Part shown: piece by piece, positions 1 through 7,897 of the stretch
Numbering within the stretch: the first letter of the stretch is position 1
Layout: the number at the start of each line of letters is the position of its first letter
Assembly (NCBI RefSeq): GCF_964252635.1
Contig: NZ_CAXUNP010000026.1
Coordinates: forward strand, 1-50,875
Reading direction: 5' to 3'
Source: Jatrophihabitans sp964252635
Lineage (GTDB): Bacteria > Actinomycetota > Actinomycetes > Mycobacteriales > Jatrophihabitantaceae
DNA length: 50,875 nucleotides
Made by a program: the position numbers and the translations under genes
The notes under the pieces: generated by a model
Told to the model about the DNA's origin: nothing
The model's input: only the letters and a program-made list of their open reading frames with translations
Database searches by the model: none

Positions 1-1
1 G

Positions 2-943
2 GCCCCGGTCAGTCTCGAGCGCGCGACGCGGCCTCGCACGCCCGCCCAGGCTGCCCGCGCCACGCGCACCGCCGCCCGCGCATCCGCGACGCCGCGCGAG
101 CGCCCTGCCGATCCCGCTCCGCCGACGCCGCCCCCGTCACGAGCGGGCCGCAACCTGCCCGCGGCGATCGGCGTCGGCGCCGGCCTCGGTGCGCTGATCA
201 TCGGCACGCTGTTCATCTGGCGGCCGGCGTTCGCGGTCGTCGCCGGCCTGGCGGTGCTCTACGGCTGCTACGAGCTGTCGAGGGCGCTGTCGAACGCGCA
301 CATCCGCATCACCCTGTTGCCGTTGCTCGTGGGCAGCGCGGCCATGCTCGTCGCCGCCTGGGAGCGCGGCCCGAGCGGCCTGGTGCTCGGAGCCCTCGTC
401 ACCGTGCTCGCCGTCGTGGTCTGGCGCCTGGGTGACGGCGCCGACGGTTACGCCCGCGACGTCGGGGCCTCCACGCTCGTCGTGCTCTACCTGCCGCTGC
501 TGGCCGGGTTCGCGGTGCTCCTCGCCCACCCCCACGACGGCGCGGCCCGGGTGCTGGCCTTCGTCGCCACCGTGGTGTGCAGTGACACTGGCGGCTACGC
601 GACGGGTGTGCTGTTCGGCAGGCACCCCCTGGCGCCGGTGATCTCCAAGGGCAAGACGTGGGAGGGCTTCGCCGGCTCGGTGCTCGCGTGCTCGGGCGCC
701 GGGGTGCTGTTCATGGTGTTCACGTTCCATCACGAGTGGTGGAAGGGGCTGCTGTTCGGCCTGGCCGTCGTCGTCACCGCGACCCTCGGCGACCTCGGGG
801 AATCCATGATCAAACGTGACGTCGGCATCAAGGACATGGGCGCGCTGCTGCCCGGGCACGGCGGCGTCATGGACCGCCTGGACTCGCTGCTGCCGTGCGC
901 CGCCGTCGCCTACCTGGTGCTCTCGGGGTTCGCACCTGTCTGA
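2..943 (+). CDS. cdsA: Phosphatidate cytidylyltransferase, 5' truncated by window edge
   Basis: Integral membrane enzyme that makes CDP-diacylglycerol from phosphatidate and CTP, the branch point for phosphatidylglycerol, cardiolipin and phosphatidylinositol. The frame is open to the left edge, so the start lies outside. About 50 visible residues rich in Ala, Arg and Pro come before the first membrane helix (from about 155), a cytoplasmic leader typical of actinobacterial CdsA. Several hydrophobic helices follow. The C-terminal family signature is complete at about 785-890: GDLGES, KRD, KDMG, PGHGG and DRLDS. The next gene starts inside the stop region. The position before rlmN matches the frr-cdsA-rlmN order seen in many actinobacteria. 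Identification is firm. Confidence 0.95.
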   Translation, partial: APVSLERATRPRTPAQAARATRTAARASATPRERPADPAPPTPPPSRAGRNLPAAIGVGAGLGALIIGTLFIWRPAFAVVAGLAVLYGCYELSRALSNAHIRITLLPLLVGSAAMLVAAWERGPSGLVLGALVTVLAVVVWRLGDGADGYARDVGASTLVVLYLPLLAGFAVLLAHPHDGAARVLAFVATVVCSDTGGYATGVLFGRHPLAPVISKGKTWEGFAGSVLACSGAGVLFMVFTFHHEWWKGLLFGLAVVVTATLGDLGESMIKRDVGIKDMGALLPGHGGVMDRLDSLLPCAAVAYLVLSGFAPV

Positions 944-1487
944 GCGCGTCGGCGCCGCCGCCGTCGTCGCACGCGTCGCCGCCCTGCCCCCGGGTACCCG
1001 CTTCGTCGGCATCGACGGCTTCGGCGGCGCGGGCAAGAGCACGCTGGCCGCGCGCGTCGCGGCTGCCGTCCCGCGGGCCGTGGTCGTGCACACCGACGAC
1101 CTCCAGGGTCACGGCGTCGACGAGTGGGACTGGCCGGCGCTGCACCGCGACGTGGTCGAACCGCTGACCCGGGGGCGCGCGGCGCGCTACACCGTCCGTC
1201 ACTGGGGGGAGCGTGCAGCGTCGGGCACCGTCGACGTCGCCACGGCCTCCATCGTGGTGGTCGAGGGCGTGTCCGCCACCCGCCGCGAGGCGCTGGTCCC
1301 GTGGGACCTGACCGTGTGGGTCGACGCTCCGGAGACCCTTCGGCGGGCCCGTACCGCCGGCCGCGACGACGCCGCGACGCAGGAGATCTGGCGCAGCACG
1401 TGGATCCCGCAGGAGCAGGCCTACGCCGCGCGCGAGCGTCCGTGGCAGCGCGTCGACCTGATCGTCGACGGCACCGAGCACCGCTGA
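936..1487 (+). CDS. Uridine-kinase-like P-loop NTPase, probable CTG start
   Basis: Small P-loop kinase of the uridine kinase/phosphoribulokinase type. A Walker A motif GFGGAGKST lies near residue 28, followed by an HTDD segment (substrate or metal site) and a late VDAP/RRARTAGRD stretch like the lid region. About 183 residues. The start is the odd part: the frame has no ATG, GTG or TTG between an ATG at 816, deep inside cdsA and giving a Trp/Cys-rich shadow peptide, and the P-loop. The best candidate is CTG at 936, which overlaps the cdsA stop (CTGTCTGA) and suggests translational coupling. The nucleoside substrate is inferred from family resemblance only; another small-molecule kinase is possible. 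Confidence 0.7.
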   Translation: MSERVGAAAVVARVAALPPGTRFVGIDGFGGAGKSTLAARVAAAVPRAVVVHTDDLQGHGVDEWDWPALHRDVVEPLTRGRAARYTVRHWGERAASGTVDVATASIVVVEGVSATRREALVPWDLTVWVDAPETLRRARTAGRDDAATQEIWRSTWIPQEQAYAARERPWQRVDLIVDGTEHR

Positions 1488-1498
1488 CCCCGATGCCT

Positions 1499-1564
1499 CG
1501 AGTGGTCACGTGGGCCGCGAGTGGTCACTCACAGCTGACCACTGGGCGCACAAGTGACCACTCG
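1499..1564. repeat. Nested inverted/direct repeats upstream of rlmN
   Basis: The 11-mer CGAGTGGTCAC occurs at 1499-1509 and 1518-1528. Its exact reverse complement is at 1554-1564, and an 8-bp inverse match (TGACCACT) is at 1536-1543. The outer copies pair over 11 bp and the inner ones over 8 bp, so the stretch can fold into a stem within a stem. It lies between the kinase stop and rlmN. It may be a terminator/attenuator or a set of four operator half-sites; no T-run follows. Confidence 0.6.
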
Positions 1565-1611
1565 GCGACGTGGTTCGCGGTGCGACGGCGATCGGGGACA
1601 ATGGAACGGCC

Positions 1612-2739
1612 ATGACTCTGCTCCCGCTCGTCTTCGAGGCCCCCCGCCGGGGCAAGCCGCCACGTCACCTCGCCGATCTCGACCGCGACGGCCTGCGGGC
1701 CGCCGTTCGCGACCTCGGGCTGCCGGCCTTCCGGGCCGACCAGCTCGCCCGCCACTACTACGCGCGGTTCGAGAACGACGCGGCCACCATGACCGACCTG
1801 CCGGCGGCCGCCCGCGAGGCCGTCGGCGACGCCCTGCTGCCCACCCTGCTCACCGAGGTGCGGCGCAGCGAGACCGACGACGGCATGACGCGCAAGACCC
1901 TGTGGCGGCTGCACGACGGCGCGCTGGTCGAGAGCGTGCTCATGCGCTACCCGTCCCGGCAGACCGCGACCGGCGAGACCCGCGAGCGCATCACGGTCTG
2001 CATCTCCAGCCAGGCCGGCTGTGGCATGGCCTGCCCGTTCTGCGCCACCGGCCAGGGCGGCCTGACCCGCAACCTGTCGGCCGCCGAGATCGTCGACCAG
2101 GTGCGGATCGCGGCCGCAGCCGCCGCGGGTGGCGAGCTGGGCGGCGATACCGGTCGGCTCTCGAACGTGGTGTTCATGGGCATGGGCGAGCCGTTAGCCA
2201 ATTACGGGCGGGTCGCCGCGGCCCTGCACCGCATCATCGATCCCGCGCCCGCTGGCTTCGGGCTGTCGCGCCGCTCGGTGACGGTGTCGACGGTCGGCCT
2301 CGTCCCCGCCGTCAACCGGCTGGTGCTCGAGGAGCTCGACGTCACCCTGGCGGTCTCGTTGCACGCGCCGGACGACGAGCTGCGCGACACCCTGGTGCCC
2401 GTCAACAACCGGTGGAAGGTCGAGGAGGTGCTCGGCGCCGCGGACGAGTACGCCGCCCGCACCGGCCGCCGCTACTCGATCGAGTACGCGATGATCCGCG
2501 ACGTGAACGACCAGCCCTGGCGCGCGGACCTGCTCGCCGACGTGCTCACCGGACGCCTCGCGCACGTCAACCTCATCCCGCTGAACCCGACGCCGGGCTC
2601 GCAGTGGGACGCCTCGCCGAAACGCGTCGAGCGCGAGTTCGTGCGCCGCCTCGAGGCCGGCGGGGTGTCGGTCACCGTGCGCGACACGCGCGGCCGCGAC
2701 ATCGACGGCGCCTGCGGTCAGCTCGCCGCGACTCCCTAG
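1612..2739 (+). CDS. rlmN: 23S rRNA (adenine2503-C2)-methyltransferase, radical SAM
   Basis: Radical-SAM enzyme that methylates C2 of A2503 in 23S rRNA (the RlmN family also modifies A37 of some tRNAs). The iron-sulfur ligands are in the family CX3CX2C pattern, CGMACPFC at residues 137-144, followed by ATGQGG. A GMGEPL motif lies near residue 188, and the second catalytic Cys of the family is in the C-terminal GACGQ. Length from ATG 1612 is 375 residues, normal for the family. An in-frame GTG at 1570 would add 14 unlike residues and was not chosen. A strong bidirectional terminator follows. The upstream repeats at 1499-1564 may influence its expression. Confidence 0.95.
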   Translation: MTLLPLVFEAPRRGKPPRHLADLDRDGLRAAVRDLGLPAFRADQLARHYYARFENDAATMTDLPAAAREAVGDALLPTLLTEVRRSETDDGMTRKTLWRLHDGALVESVLMRYPSRQTATGETRERITVCISSQAGCGMACPFCATGQGGLTRNLSAAEIVDQVRIAAAAAAGGELGGDTGRLSNVVFMGMGEPLANYGRVAAALHRIIDPAPAGFGLSRRSVTVSTVGLVPAVNRLVLEELDVTLAVSLHAPDDELRDTLVPVNNRWKVEEVLGAADEYAARTGRRYSIEYAMIRDVNDQPWRADLLADVLTGRLAHVNLIPLNPTPGSQWDASPKRVEREFVRRLEAGGVSVTVRDTRGRDIDGACGQLAATP

Positions 2740-2813
2740 CGGCGGGCGACGACCGACAGCAGCGCTCGACGGGCTGCGGGACGCGGCCGGCGACCGCGCC
2801 GGCCCGCGCGCAC

Positions 2814-2857
2814 GACCGCCCCCTCCTGCCGGTCGGGCCCGGCGGGAGGGGGCGGTC
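2814..2857. terminator. Bidirectional hairpin between rlmN and the MFS gene
   Basis: A 13-bp stem beginning GACCGCCCCCTCC, one T-G wobble and 5 further pairs close a 6-nt loop. It lies between convergent genes, so it can serve both strands. No T-run, as is usual in such GC-rich genomes. Confidence 0.75.
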
Positions 2858-2872
2858 AGCGACGTCGGGCGA

Positions 2873-4414
2873 TTACTCGGCAGCCACCAGGGCGGGTGCC
2901 GGCTGCTGCTCGTCGGTGGTCACCGGCGTCGCGGGCGGCGCCTTCGGGCTGCGCATGACGAAGGTGACGAGCAACCAGGTGGCGGTCAGGAACGCGGTCG
3001 CCATCCAGAACGACCGGTCGGCCGCGTGGGTGTAGACCCGGCGGGCCGCCTCGGCGGGCGACAACCCCGCGGGCAGGTCGCGCTGCTCGGCCTTGCTGGC
3101 TGCGCCGAACACGGTGACGAGCACGGCGAGGCCCAGCGAGCCGCCCACCTGCTGCATGACGTTGACGAGACCGGACGCCGCACCGGCGTCCTGCGGTGCC
3201 ACGCCCTCGAGCGCGGCACTGGTCAGCGGCACGAAGGCCAGGCCGTTGCCCAGACCGAAGACGAGCAGCGGACCGACGAGCGAGCCGTAACCGCTGTGTT
3301 CGCCGAGCTGGGTCAACCAGAGCATGCCGAGGGTGGAGAAGGTGATGCCCACGATCATCAGCGGCTTGGGGCCGACGAGCTCGACGAGCCAGCGGGCGCT
3401 GACCTGCGAGGCCACGAACACCACCGCGGTGAGCGGCACGAACGCGAACCCGGTCTTCAGGTCGCTGTAGCCGAGCACGCCGCGCAGGAACTGGGTGAGG
3501 AAGAAGAACATCCCCATCATCCCCGCGACGAGGAGCAGCCGGGCCACGTAGGAACTGGACCGGTTCCGGTCGGCGAACAGCCGCAGCGGGGTGATCGGAG
3601 CCTCGGCGCGCAGCTCGGTGAAGATGAACGCAGCGAGCAGGAGCGCCCCGACCGCGAACGAGCCGATGGTCTCGGCGTCGCCCCACCCGTCCGAGGCGGC
3701 GTGCACGAAGCCGTAGACGAGCGCGGTCATGCCCAGCGTCGAGGTCAGGGCACCGGCGAGGTCGAACTTGCCGGTCGAGCGCTGGGTCTCGGGCAGGGTC
3801 GGCCGGGCCAGGACGAGCAGGACGGCGCCGATGGGGACGTTGACGAAGAAGACCCACCGCCAGGACGCCCACTCCGAGAGCATGCCGCCGGCGATCAGGC
3901 CGAGCGCGCTGCCGCCGATGGACACCGCCGTGTAGTAGCCGATGGCTCGGGTGCGCTCGCGCGAACCGGTGAACATGGTCATCAGCAGGGCGAGCGCGGA
4001 GGGCGAGGCCAGCGCGCCGCCGATGCCCTGGATGGCGCGGGCGGCCAGCAGTTCGCCCGGGTTCTGGGCGAAGCCGCCCGCCAGCGAGGCCAGGGTGAAC
4101 AGGGCGATGCCGGCCAGGAACACGCGGCGGCGCCCGAGCAGGTCGCCGGCGCGGGCGCCGAGCAGCAGCAGGCCGCCGAAGGTGAGGGTGTAGGCGTTGA
4201 CGACCCAGGACAGCCCGGACGTCGAGAAGCCGAGATCGCCCTTGATGTCCTGCAGGGCGATGTTCACGATCGTCGCGTCGAGCACGACCATCAGCTGACA
4301 GGTCAGGATGAGCGCCAGCACCAGGCCGGGGTGGCCGTGTGGCAGGCGTGGTCGGCGGCTCCGCGGGCCAGCCGCGGGGTTCCCGCCGGAGCGGTGGGTG
4401 GTGGATACAGTCAC
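2873..4414 (-). CDS. MFS drug:H+ antiporter, DHA2/EmrB-QacA type
   Basis: Proton-driven exporter of the 14-helix DHA2 class, probably for toxic organic compounds. About 513 residues from GTG 4414, which has GAGG 8 bases upstream; an upstream ATG would add an unlike leader. The first helices carry the DHA2 signature (MVVLDATIVNIAL), then a motif A-like loop (GDLLGRRR) and a motif C-like stretch (ASPSALALL). The His/Pro-rich N terminus and Ala/Pro-rich C terminus are cytoplasmic. It is divergent from a TetR gene with palindromes between them, which predicts ligand-responsive repression by that regulator. Substrate unknown. Confidence 0.85.
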   Translation of the reverse strand: MTVSTTHRSGGNPAAGPRSRRPRLPHGHPGLVLALILTCQLMVVLDATIVNIALQDIKGDLGFSTSGLSWVVNAYTLTFGGLLLLGARAGDLLGRRRVFLAGIALFTLASLAGGFAQNPGELLAARAIQGIGGALASPSALALLMTMFTGSRERTRAIGYYTAVSIGGSALGLIAGGMLSEWASWRWVFFVNVPIGAVLLVLARPTLPETQRSTGKFDLAGALTSTLGMTALVYGFVHAASDGWGDAETIGSFAVGALLLAAFIFTELRAEAPITPLRLFADRNRSSSYVARLLLVAGMMGMFFFLTQFLRGVLGYSDLKTGFAFVPLTAVVFVASQVSARWLVELVGPKPLMIVGITFSTLGMLWLTQLGEHSGYGSLVGPLLVFGLGNGLAFVPLTSAALEGVAPQDAGAASGLVNVMQQVGGSLGLAVLVTVFGAASKAEQRDLPAGLSPAEAARRVYTHAADRSFWMATAFLTATWLLVTFVMRSPKAPPATPVTTDEQQPAPALVAAE

Positions 4415-4447
4415 GAGCGATACCTCGGAACGCGTAGTAGCATTGTT

Positions 4448-4494
4448 GAAACGGAAGGGCCCTCCGAATAACTTACGGAGGCATCCTCCGTTTC
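4448..4494. promoter_or_regulatory. Probable TetR operator region
   Basis: Between the divergent exporter and tetR starts lie nested inverted repeats: ACGGAGG (4475-4481) and CCTCCGT (4485-4491) with a 3-bp spacer; CCTCCG (4461-4466) against CGGAGG (4476-4481); and outer GAAACGGA (4448-4455) against TCCGTTTC (4487-4494). The size and symmetry suit one or two TetR dimers. Confidence 0.65.
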
Positions 4495-4518
4495 GCAAGT
4501 TCATCTCGGGAGGCCGGT

Positions 4519-5097
4519 GTGTCGAGCACGGTGAAGCCGCAGCGTGCCGATGCGCGCCGCAACCGTGATCTGCTGCTCGCGAAGGCCGGCGAGCTGTTCG
4601 AGCAGCACGGCGTCGAGACGTCGCTGGAGGAGATCGCCCGTCAGGCGGGCGTCGGCATCGGCACCCTGTACCGGCACTACCCGACCCGGAACGACCTGAT
4701 CGCGGCCGTCTACCGCCGCGAGGTCGAGATCCTGAGCGACAGCGTGGAGCCGTTGCGCGCCGAGCACGACCCGGTCACCGCGCTGTCCATGTGGATGCGC
4801 TCGTTCGCCGTCTACGTGGCCCGCAAGCGGGGGATGGCCACCGCCCTGAAGTCGATGGTGGGCGCCGACTCCGAGCTGTTCCGCGACAGTCGCGAACGCA
4901 TCGAGACGGCCATCACCACCCTGGTGCGGGCAGCGGTTGACACCGGGGAGATCCGCTCCGACGTCGAGCCCATGGACCTGTTGCGTGGCATGAGCGGCAT
5001 CTGTATGGCCGGCGACGCACCGGGTGCGCCCGAGCGCACCGCGCGCCTGGTCGACCTGTTGCTCGACGGCATGCGGTACGGCGCCACGACCGTCTGA
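4519..5097 (+). CDS. TetR family transcriptional regulator
   Basis: One-component repressor of 192 residues, GTG start. The N-terminal TetR helix-turn-helix is clear at residues 12-58 (LLLAKAGELFEQHG, then LEEIARQAGVGIGTLYRHYPTRNDLI). The C-terminal ligand-binding and dimer domain resembles the class common in actinobacterial multidrug regulators. It is divergent from the DHA2 exporter across 104 bp containing palindromes, so it most likely represses the exporter and itself until the substrate binds. The inducer cannot be deduced. Confidence 0.88.
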   Translation: MSSTVKPQRADARRNRDLLLAKAGELFEQHGVETSLEEIARQAGVGIGTLYRHYPTRNDLIAAVYRREVEILSDSVEPLRAEHDPVTALSMWMRSFAVYVARKRGMATALKSMVGADSELFRDSRERIETAITTLVRAAVDTGEIRSDVEPMDLLRGMSGICMAGDAPGAPERTARLVDLLLDGMRYGATTV

Positions 5098-5109
5098 ACG
5101 GGTCGCCGA

Positions 5110-5814
5110 TCAGCAGCATCCCGGGCGCGCGCAGAGCGTGCGCCGCAGCGCGGTGGCGAGCTCGTCGGCGTCCCCGGCGGGCCGCGGAAAACCGAGCTGC
5201 GCCCGGTGGCCGCCGTCCGTGTCGAGCCAGTCCAGTACGGCACCGTCGGCCCTGACCTCGACCAGCTGCGCCTCGAGGATCTCGCCGAGCGGGACACCGG
5301 CACGAGCCGCGGCGCATGCCCGGAGCCGGTTGGCGTGCCCGGTGTTGGTGTGCACCCGCATGGTCTCCGCGACCTCGATGAGGGTCGCCGCGTTCGCGCC
5401 GTACACCTCCAGCGGGACGCGGCAGGTCACCACCGTCGGCGACGCCGGGTCGTCGATCTCGACCACGATCGACACGAGCTGCAACTCCACGACGATCAGG
5501 TTGTCCTCGGCGGCCCGGGTCGCCAGAGGACCGGTCCCGAGCGCGAGGTGCCCGGCGAAGATCACCGACCCGGTGACCACGTCGGACCCGACGGGCACGC
5601 CGACATCGAGGACGGCGGGGCGGCGGGCCGCGGCGGCCACGGCGATCGACGAGCCGGGCGCGCAGGTGAACCGTGGCCGGCCGTCGTGGTCGGCAAGCAG
5701 GACGTGGCCGGGGTGCGGCGCCACCCGACCGATCCCCTCGACGAGCAGGGTGGCGGTGTGCGCGTCGGCGAGGGCGCGTCGCGCCTGTCGGGCAAGCGTG
5801 GCCGGGTCGGGCAT
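5110..5814 (-). CDS. DUF2470/PPOX-like protein, iron-box regulated
   Basis: A 234-residue cytoplasmic protein. The N-terminal two thirds has a PPOX-like flavin-reductase-type barrel. The C-terminal part (about 140-230) resembles DUF2470, a domain found in heme-utilisation (HugZ-like) and siderophore-related proteins. The start at 5814 is 21 bp from a DtxR/IdeR-like box at 5836-5854, so it should be induced when iron is scarce. It ends in CARPGCC; the three clustered cysteines could bind metal. A role in releasing iron from heme or ferric siderophore is inferred from family and regulation, not shown. It is convergent with tetR. Confidence 0.65.
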   Translation of the reverse strand: MPDPATLARQARRALADAHTATLLVEGIGRVAPHPGHVLLADHDGRPRFTCAPGSSIAVAAAARRPAVLDVGVPVGSDVVTGSVIFAGHLALGTGPLATRAAEDNLIVVELQLVSIVVEIDDPASPTVVTCRVPLEVYGANAATLIEVAETMRVHTNTGHANRLRACAAARAGVPLGEILEAQLVEVRADGAVLDWLDTDGGHRAQLGFPRPAGDADELATALRRTLCARPGCC

Positions 5815-5835
5815 GCGGTCCTCCGCGGGGTCGAG

Positions 5836-5854
5836 TTAGGCAACCCTAACCTAT
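5836..5854 (-). promoter_or_regulatory. DtxR/IdeR iron box
   Basis: On the minus strand the 19-mer ATAGGTTAGGGTTGCCTAA matches the consensus TTAGGTTAGGCTAACCTAA at 15 of 19 positions. It lies 22 bp before the DUF2470 gene start, suitable for iron-dependent repression. Confidence 0.75.
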
Positions 5855-5876
5855 CGACCCCGGGCCTCGAACACGG

Positions 5877-6518
5877 TCAGGACAGCCCCCGCACCGACGG
5901 CGGCACGGCAATGCCGTCGCGCAGATCCGGCGCGGGCCGCGGGCTGCCCCACCCGGCGGTGCGCGGGACGACACCGGCCCACGCGTCGCCCGCCACGTCG
6001 TCGTCCGGGTCGTCCGGCCAGTCCGCGGAGACCTTGAGCGACCACCGCTCGATCGGCAGGGTCAGGACGACCGTGGCCGCCAGCTCGCGGTCGGTCGGGC
6101 GGCGCACCTCGGCCGTCCGTCCGGGCAGCAGCGCCTCGGTGACCACGTCGAGGGCGTCGGTGGCCTCGCCGCCGGTCAGCCTCGTCCAGCGACCGAACAA
6201 CATCGCGCTGCGGTAGTGCATGGAGGACTCGAACGCCGAACGGGCCACCACGAGGCCGTCGAGCGCGGTCACGGCCAGGCAGCTGTCGGCGCCGCCGGCC
6301 AGCGCGCGCAGCCACGGCGAGCCGGTCGAGCCGTGGGTGAGCACCCGGTCGCCGTCGCGGACGACGAGCGTGGGCAGGGTGACCGGGTGGCCGTCGACGA
6401 CCAGCGCGACGTGCCCGACCTGCACGGAGTCGAGCAGCTCGTCGAGCTGCGCCCGGTCTGTGCTCGCCTTCTCCCGCAGGCGGGTCGGGGTGGTGGCCGG
6501 GCCGGGGGAGTCGTTCAC
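5877..6518 (-). CDS. Pyridoxamine 5'-phosphate oxidase family protein
   Basis: A 213-residue split-barrel flavin-binding protein of the PPOX-like class (VGHVALVVDGHPVTLPTLVV, then a HGSTGSPWLRAL cofactor region and HYRSAMLFGRW). It is the last gene of a likely operon with alanine dehydrogenase and an FAD oxidase: its start is 4 bp after the FAD gene stop. The C terminus extends past the barrel with a Trp/Pro-rich tail (DAWAGVVPRTAGWG) seen in this subfamily. The cofactor could be FMN or F420; substrate unknown. An amine- or aldehyde-handling role beside the oxidase is inferred from context. Confidence 0.75.
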   Translation of the reverse strand: MNDSPGPATTPTRLREKASTDRAQLDELLDSVQVGHVALVVDGHPVTLPTLVVRDGDRVLTHGSTGSPWLRALAGGADSCLAVTALDGLVVARSAFESSMHYRSAMLFGRWTRLTGGEATDALDVVTEALLPGRTAEVRRPTDRELAATVVLTLPIERWSLKVSADWPDDPDDDVAGDAWAGVVPRTAGWGSPRPAPDLRDGIAVPPSVRGLS

Positions 6519-6522
6519 GGGC

Positions 6523-7890
6523 TCACCGCCCGATGAGCGTATTGACCGTCGACGCGATCCGGGACGGACGCTGGGTGCGTCGCTCGGCCCGGTCGGCCCA
6601 GGTCATCGCCGCCAGCCCGAGGTTGGCCCCCGCCCAGCGCAGCGGCTCGGGCTCCCACGAGCGGGAGCGGTGGTTGACCCAGGGCAGCGCGGTGAGTTCC
6701 GTCGTACGGCCGGTGATGAGGTCGGCGAGGGTGCGTCCCGCGAGGTTGGTCGTCGACACCCCGTCGCCGACGTAACCCCCGGCCCACGCGTAGCCGGTGG
6801 CGGGGTCGAGGCCGACGGACGGTTCCCAGTCGCGGGTGATGCCCAGCGGGCCGCCCCAGCGGTGGGTGATGCGCGCCGAGCGGGTCACCGGGAACAGCTC
6901 GTGCAGGGTCTCGCGCAGCGCGTCGAAGACCCGCGGCACCCGGTCGTAGCCGGGTTGGATGCGCGACGCGAAGTGGTACGGCGCGCCGCGTCCGCCGAAC
7001 ACCAGCCGGCCGTCCGCGCTGCGCTGGCCGTAGATGATCAGGTGCCGGTAGTCGCTGAACGTCTCGCGCTCGGCCAGCCCGATGTCGGCCCACACGCTGT
7101 CCGGCAGGGGCTCGGTGGCGACGACCAGGGAGTAGACCGGGGCCAGCGCGCGGCGGTGGCCGGGCAGCCGCGCGGTGTACCCCTCGGTGGCGCGCACGAC
7201 CGTCCCGGCGCGCACCGAGCCGTGTGCGGTGCGGACGAGATGTGGCTCGACCGACGTCACCGAGCTCTGTTCGGCGATGTGCGCGCCGCGGGCCTCGACG
7301 GCGCGGGCCAAACCACGCACGAGCGCGGCGGGCTGCAAGGCGGCGCAGTGTGGTGTGTATGTACCGCCGACCACGTCGGTGGCGTTGAGGCGGGCACGGG
7401 TCTGCGTCGCGTCGAGCAGGTCCATGTCGAGGCCGAACTCGACGCTCTCGTCGTGCTCGGCCCGCGCCCGTGCGAGCTGGGGTTCGGAACGGGCGGCGAC
7501 GACCGTGCCCCCGCGCGCGATGTGGGCCTCGATGCCCTCGCGCGCAGCGACCCGCTCGACCTCGGCGACCGCGCTGCGCATGGCCAGGTACTGCGCCAGC
7601 GCGCCGTCGCGGCCGACGTCGGCGACGAGCTTGTCGATGGGTACGGGGTACAGCGCCGAGCACCAGCCGCCGTTGCGCCCGGAGGCGCCGAACCCGGCGA
7701 TCTCCTTCTCCAGCACCACGATCCGCAGGTCGGGGTCGCGTTCCTGCAGGTAGTAGGCCGTCCAGAGCCCGGTGAGACCGGCACCCACGATCGCGACGTC
7801 CGCCTCGACGTCACCGCTGAGCGCAGCCCGCGGCGTCAGCGGTTCGGTGAGCTGGTCGAACCAGAGCGAGACGTCGCGGTAGTCGGGCAT
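6523..7890 (-). CDS. FAD-dependent amine/amino-acid oxidoreductase (DAO family, PuuB-like)
   Basis: Flavoprotein of the glycine/D-amino-acid oxidase fold, 455 residues. The FAD-binding GXGXXG is VAIVGAGLTGLW near residue 32, with the DAO signature GFGASGRNGGWCSA near 68. THRWGGPLGITRD and GYVGDGVSTTNLAGR near the C terminus bind FAD. It most resembles gamma-glutamylputrescine oxidase and related secondary-amine oxidases. A paralogue sits at 21943 with the same N-terminal signature and C-terminal PEPLRWAG motif. It starts 7 bp after ald and is probably co-transcribed, which suggests oxidative deamination feeding or balancing the alanine pool. Confidence 0.82.
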   Translation of the reverse strand: MPDYRDVSLWFDQLTEPLTPRAALSGDVEADVAIVGAGLTGLWTAYYLQERDPDLRIVVLEKEIAGFGASGRNGGWCSALYPVPIDKLVADVGRDGALAQYLAMRSAVAEVERVAAREGIEAHIARGGTVVAARSEPQLARARAEHDESVEFGLDMDLLDATQTRARLNATDVVGGTYTPHCAALQPAALVRGLARAVEARGAHIAEQSSVTSVEPHLVRTAHGSVRAGTVVRATEGYTARLPGHRRALAPVYSLVVATEPLPDSVWADIGLAERETFSDYRHLIIYGQRSADGRLVFGGRGAPYHFASRIQPGYDRVPRVFDALRETLHELFPVTRSARITHRWGGPLGITRDWEPSVGLDPATGYAWAGGYVGDGVSTTNLAGRTLADLITGRTTELTALPWVNHRSRSWEPEPLRWAGANLGLAAMTWADRAERRTQRPSRIASTVNTLIGR

Positions 7891-7897
7891 ACCGGGG

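Noticed and set aside
816..935. ATG start for the kinase at 816
   Set aside because: Adds a Cys/Trp-rich peptide that is cdsA read out of frame.
3026..4471. 481-codon plus-strand ORF antisense to the MFS gene
   Set aside because: Low-complexity Gly/Arg/Glu composition typical of reverse-frame shadows; the minus strand has clear transporter motifs.
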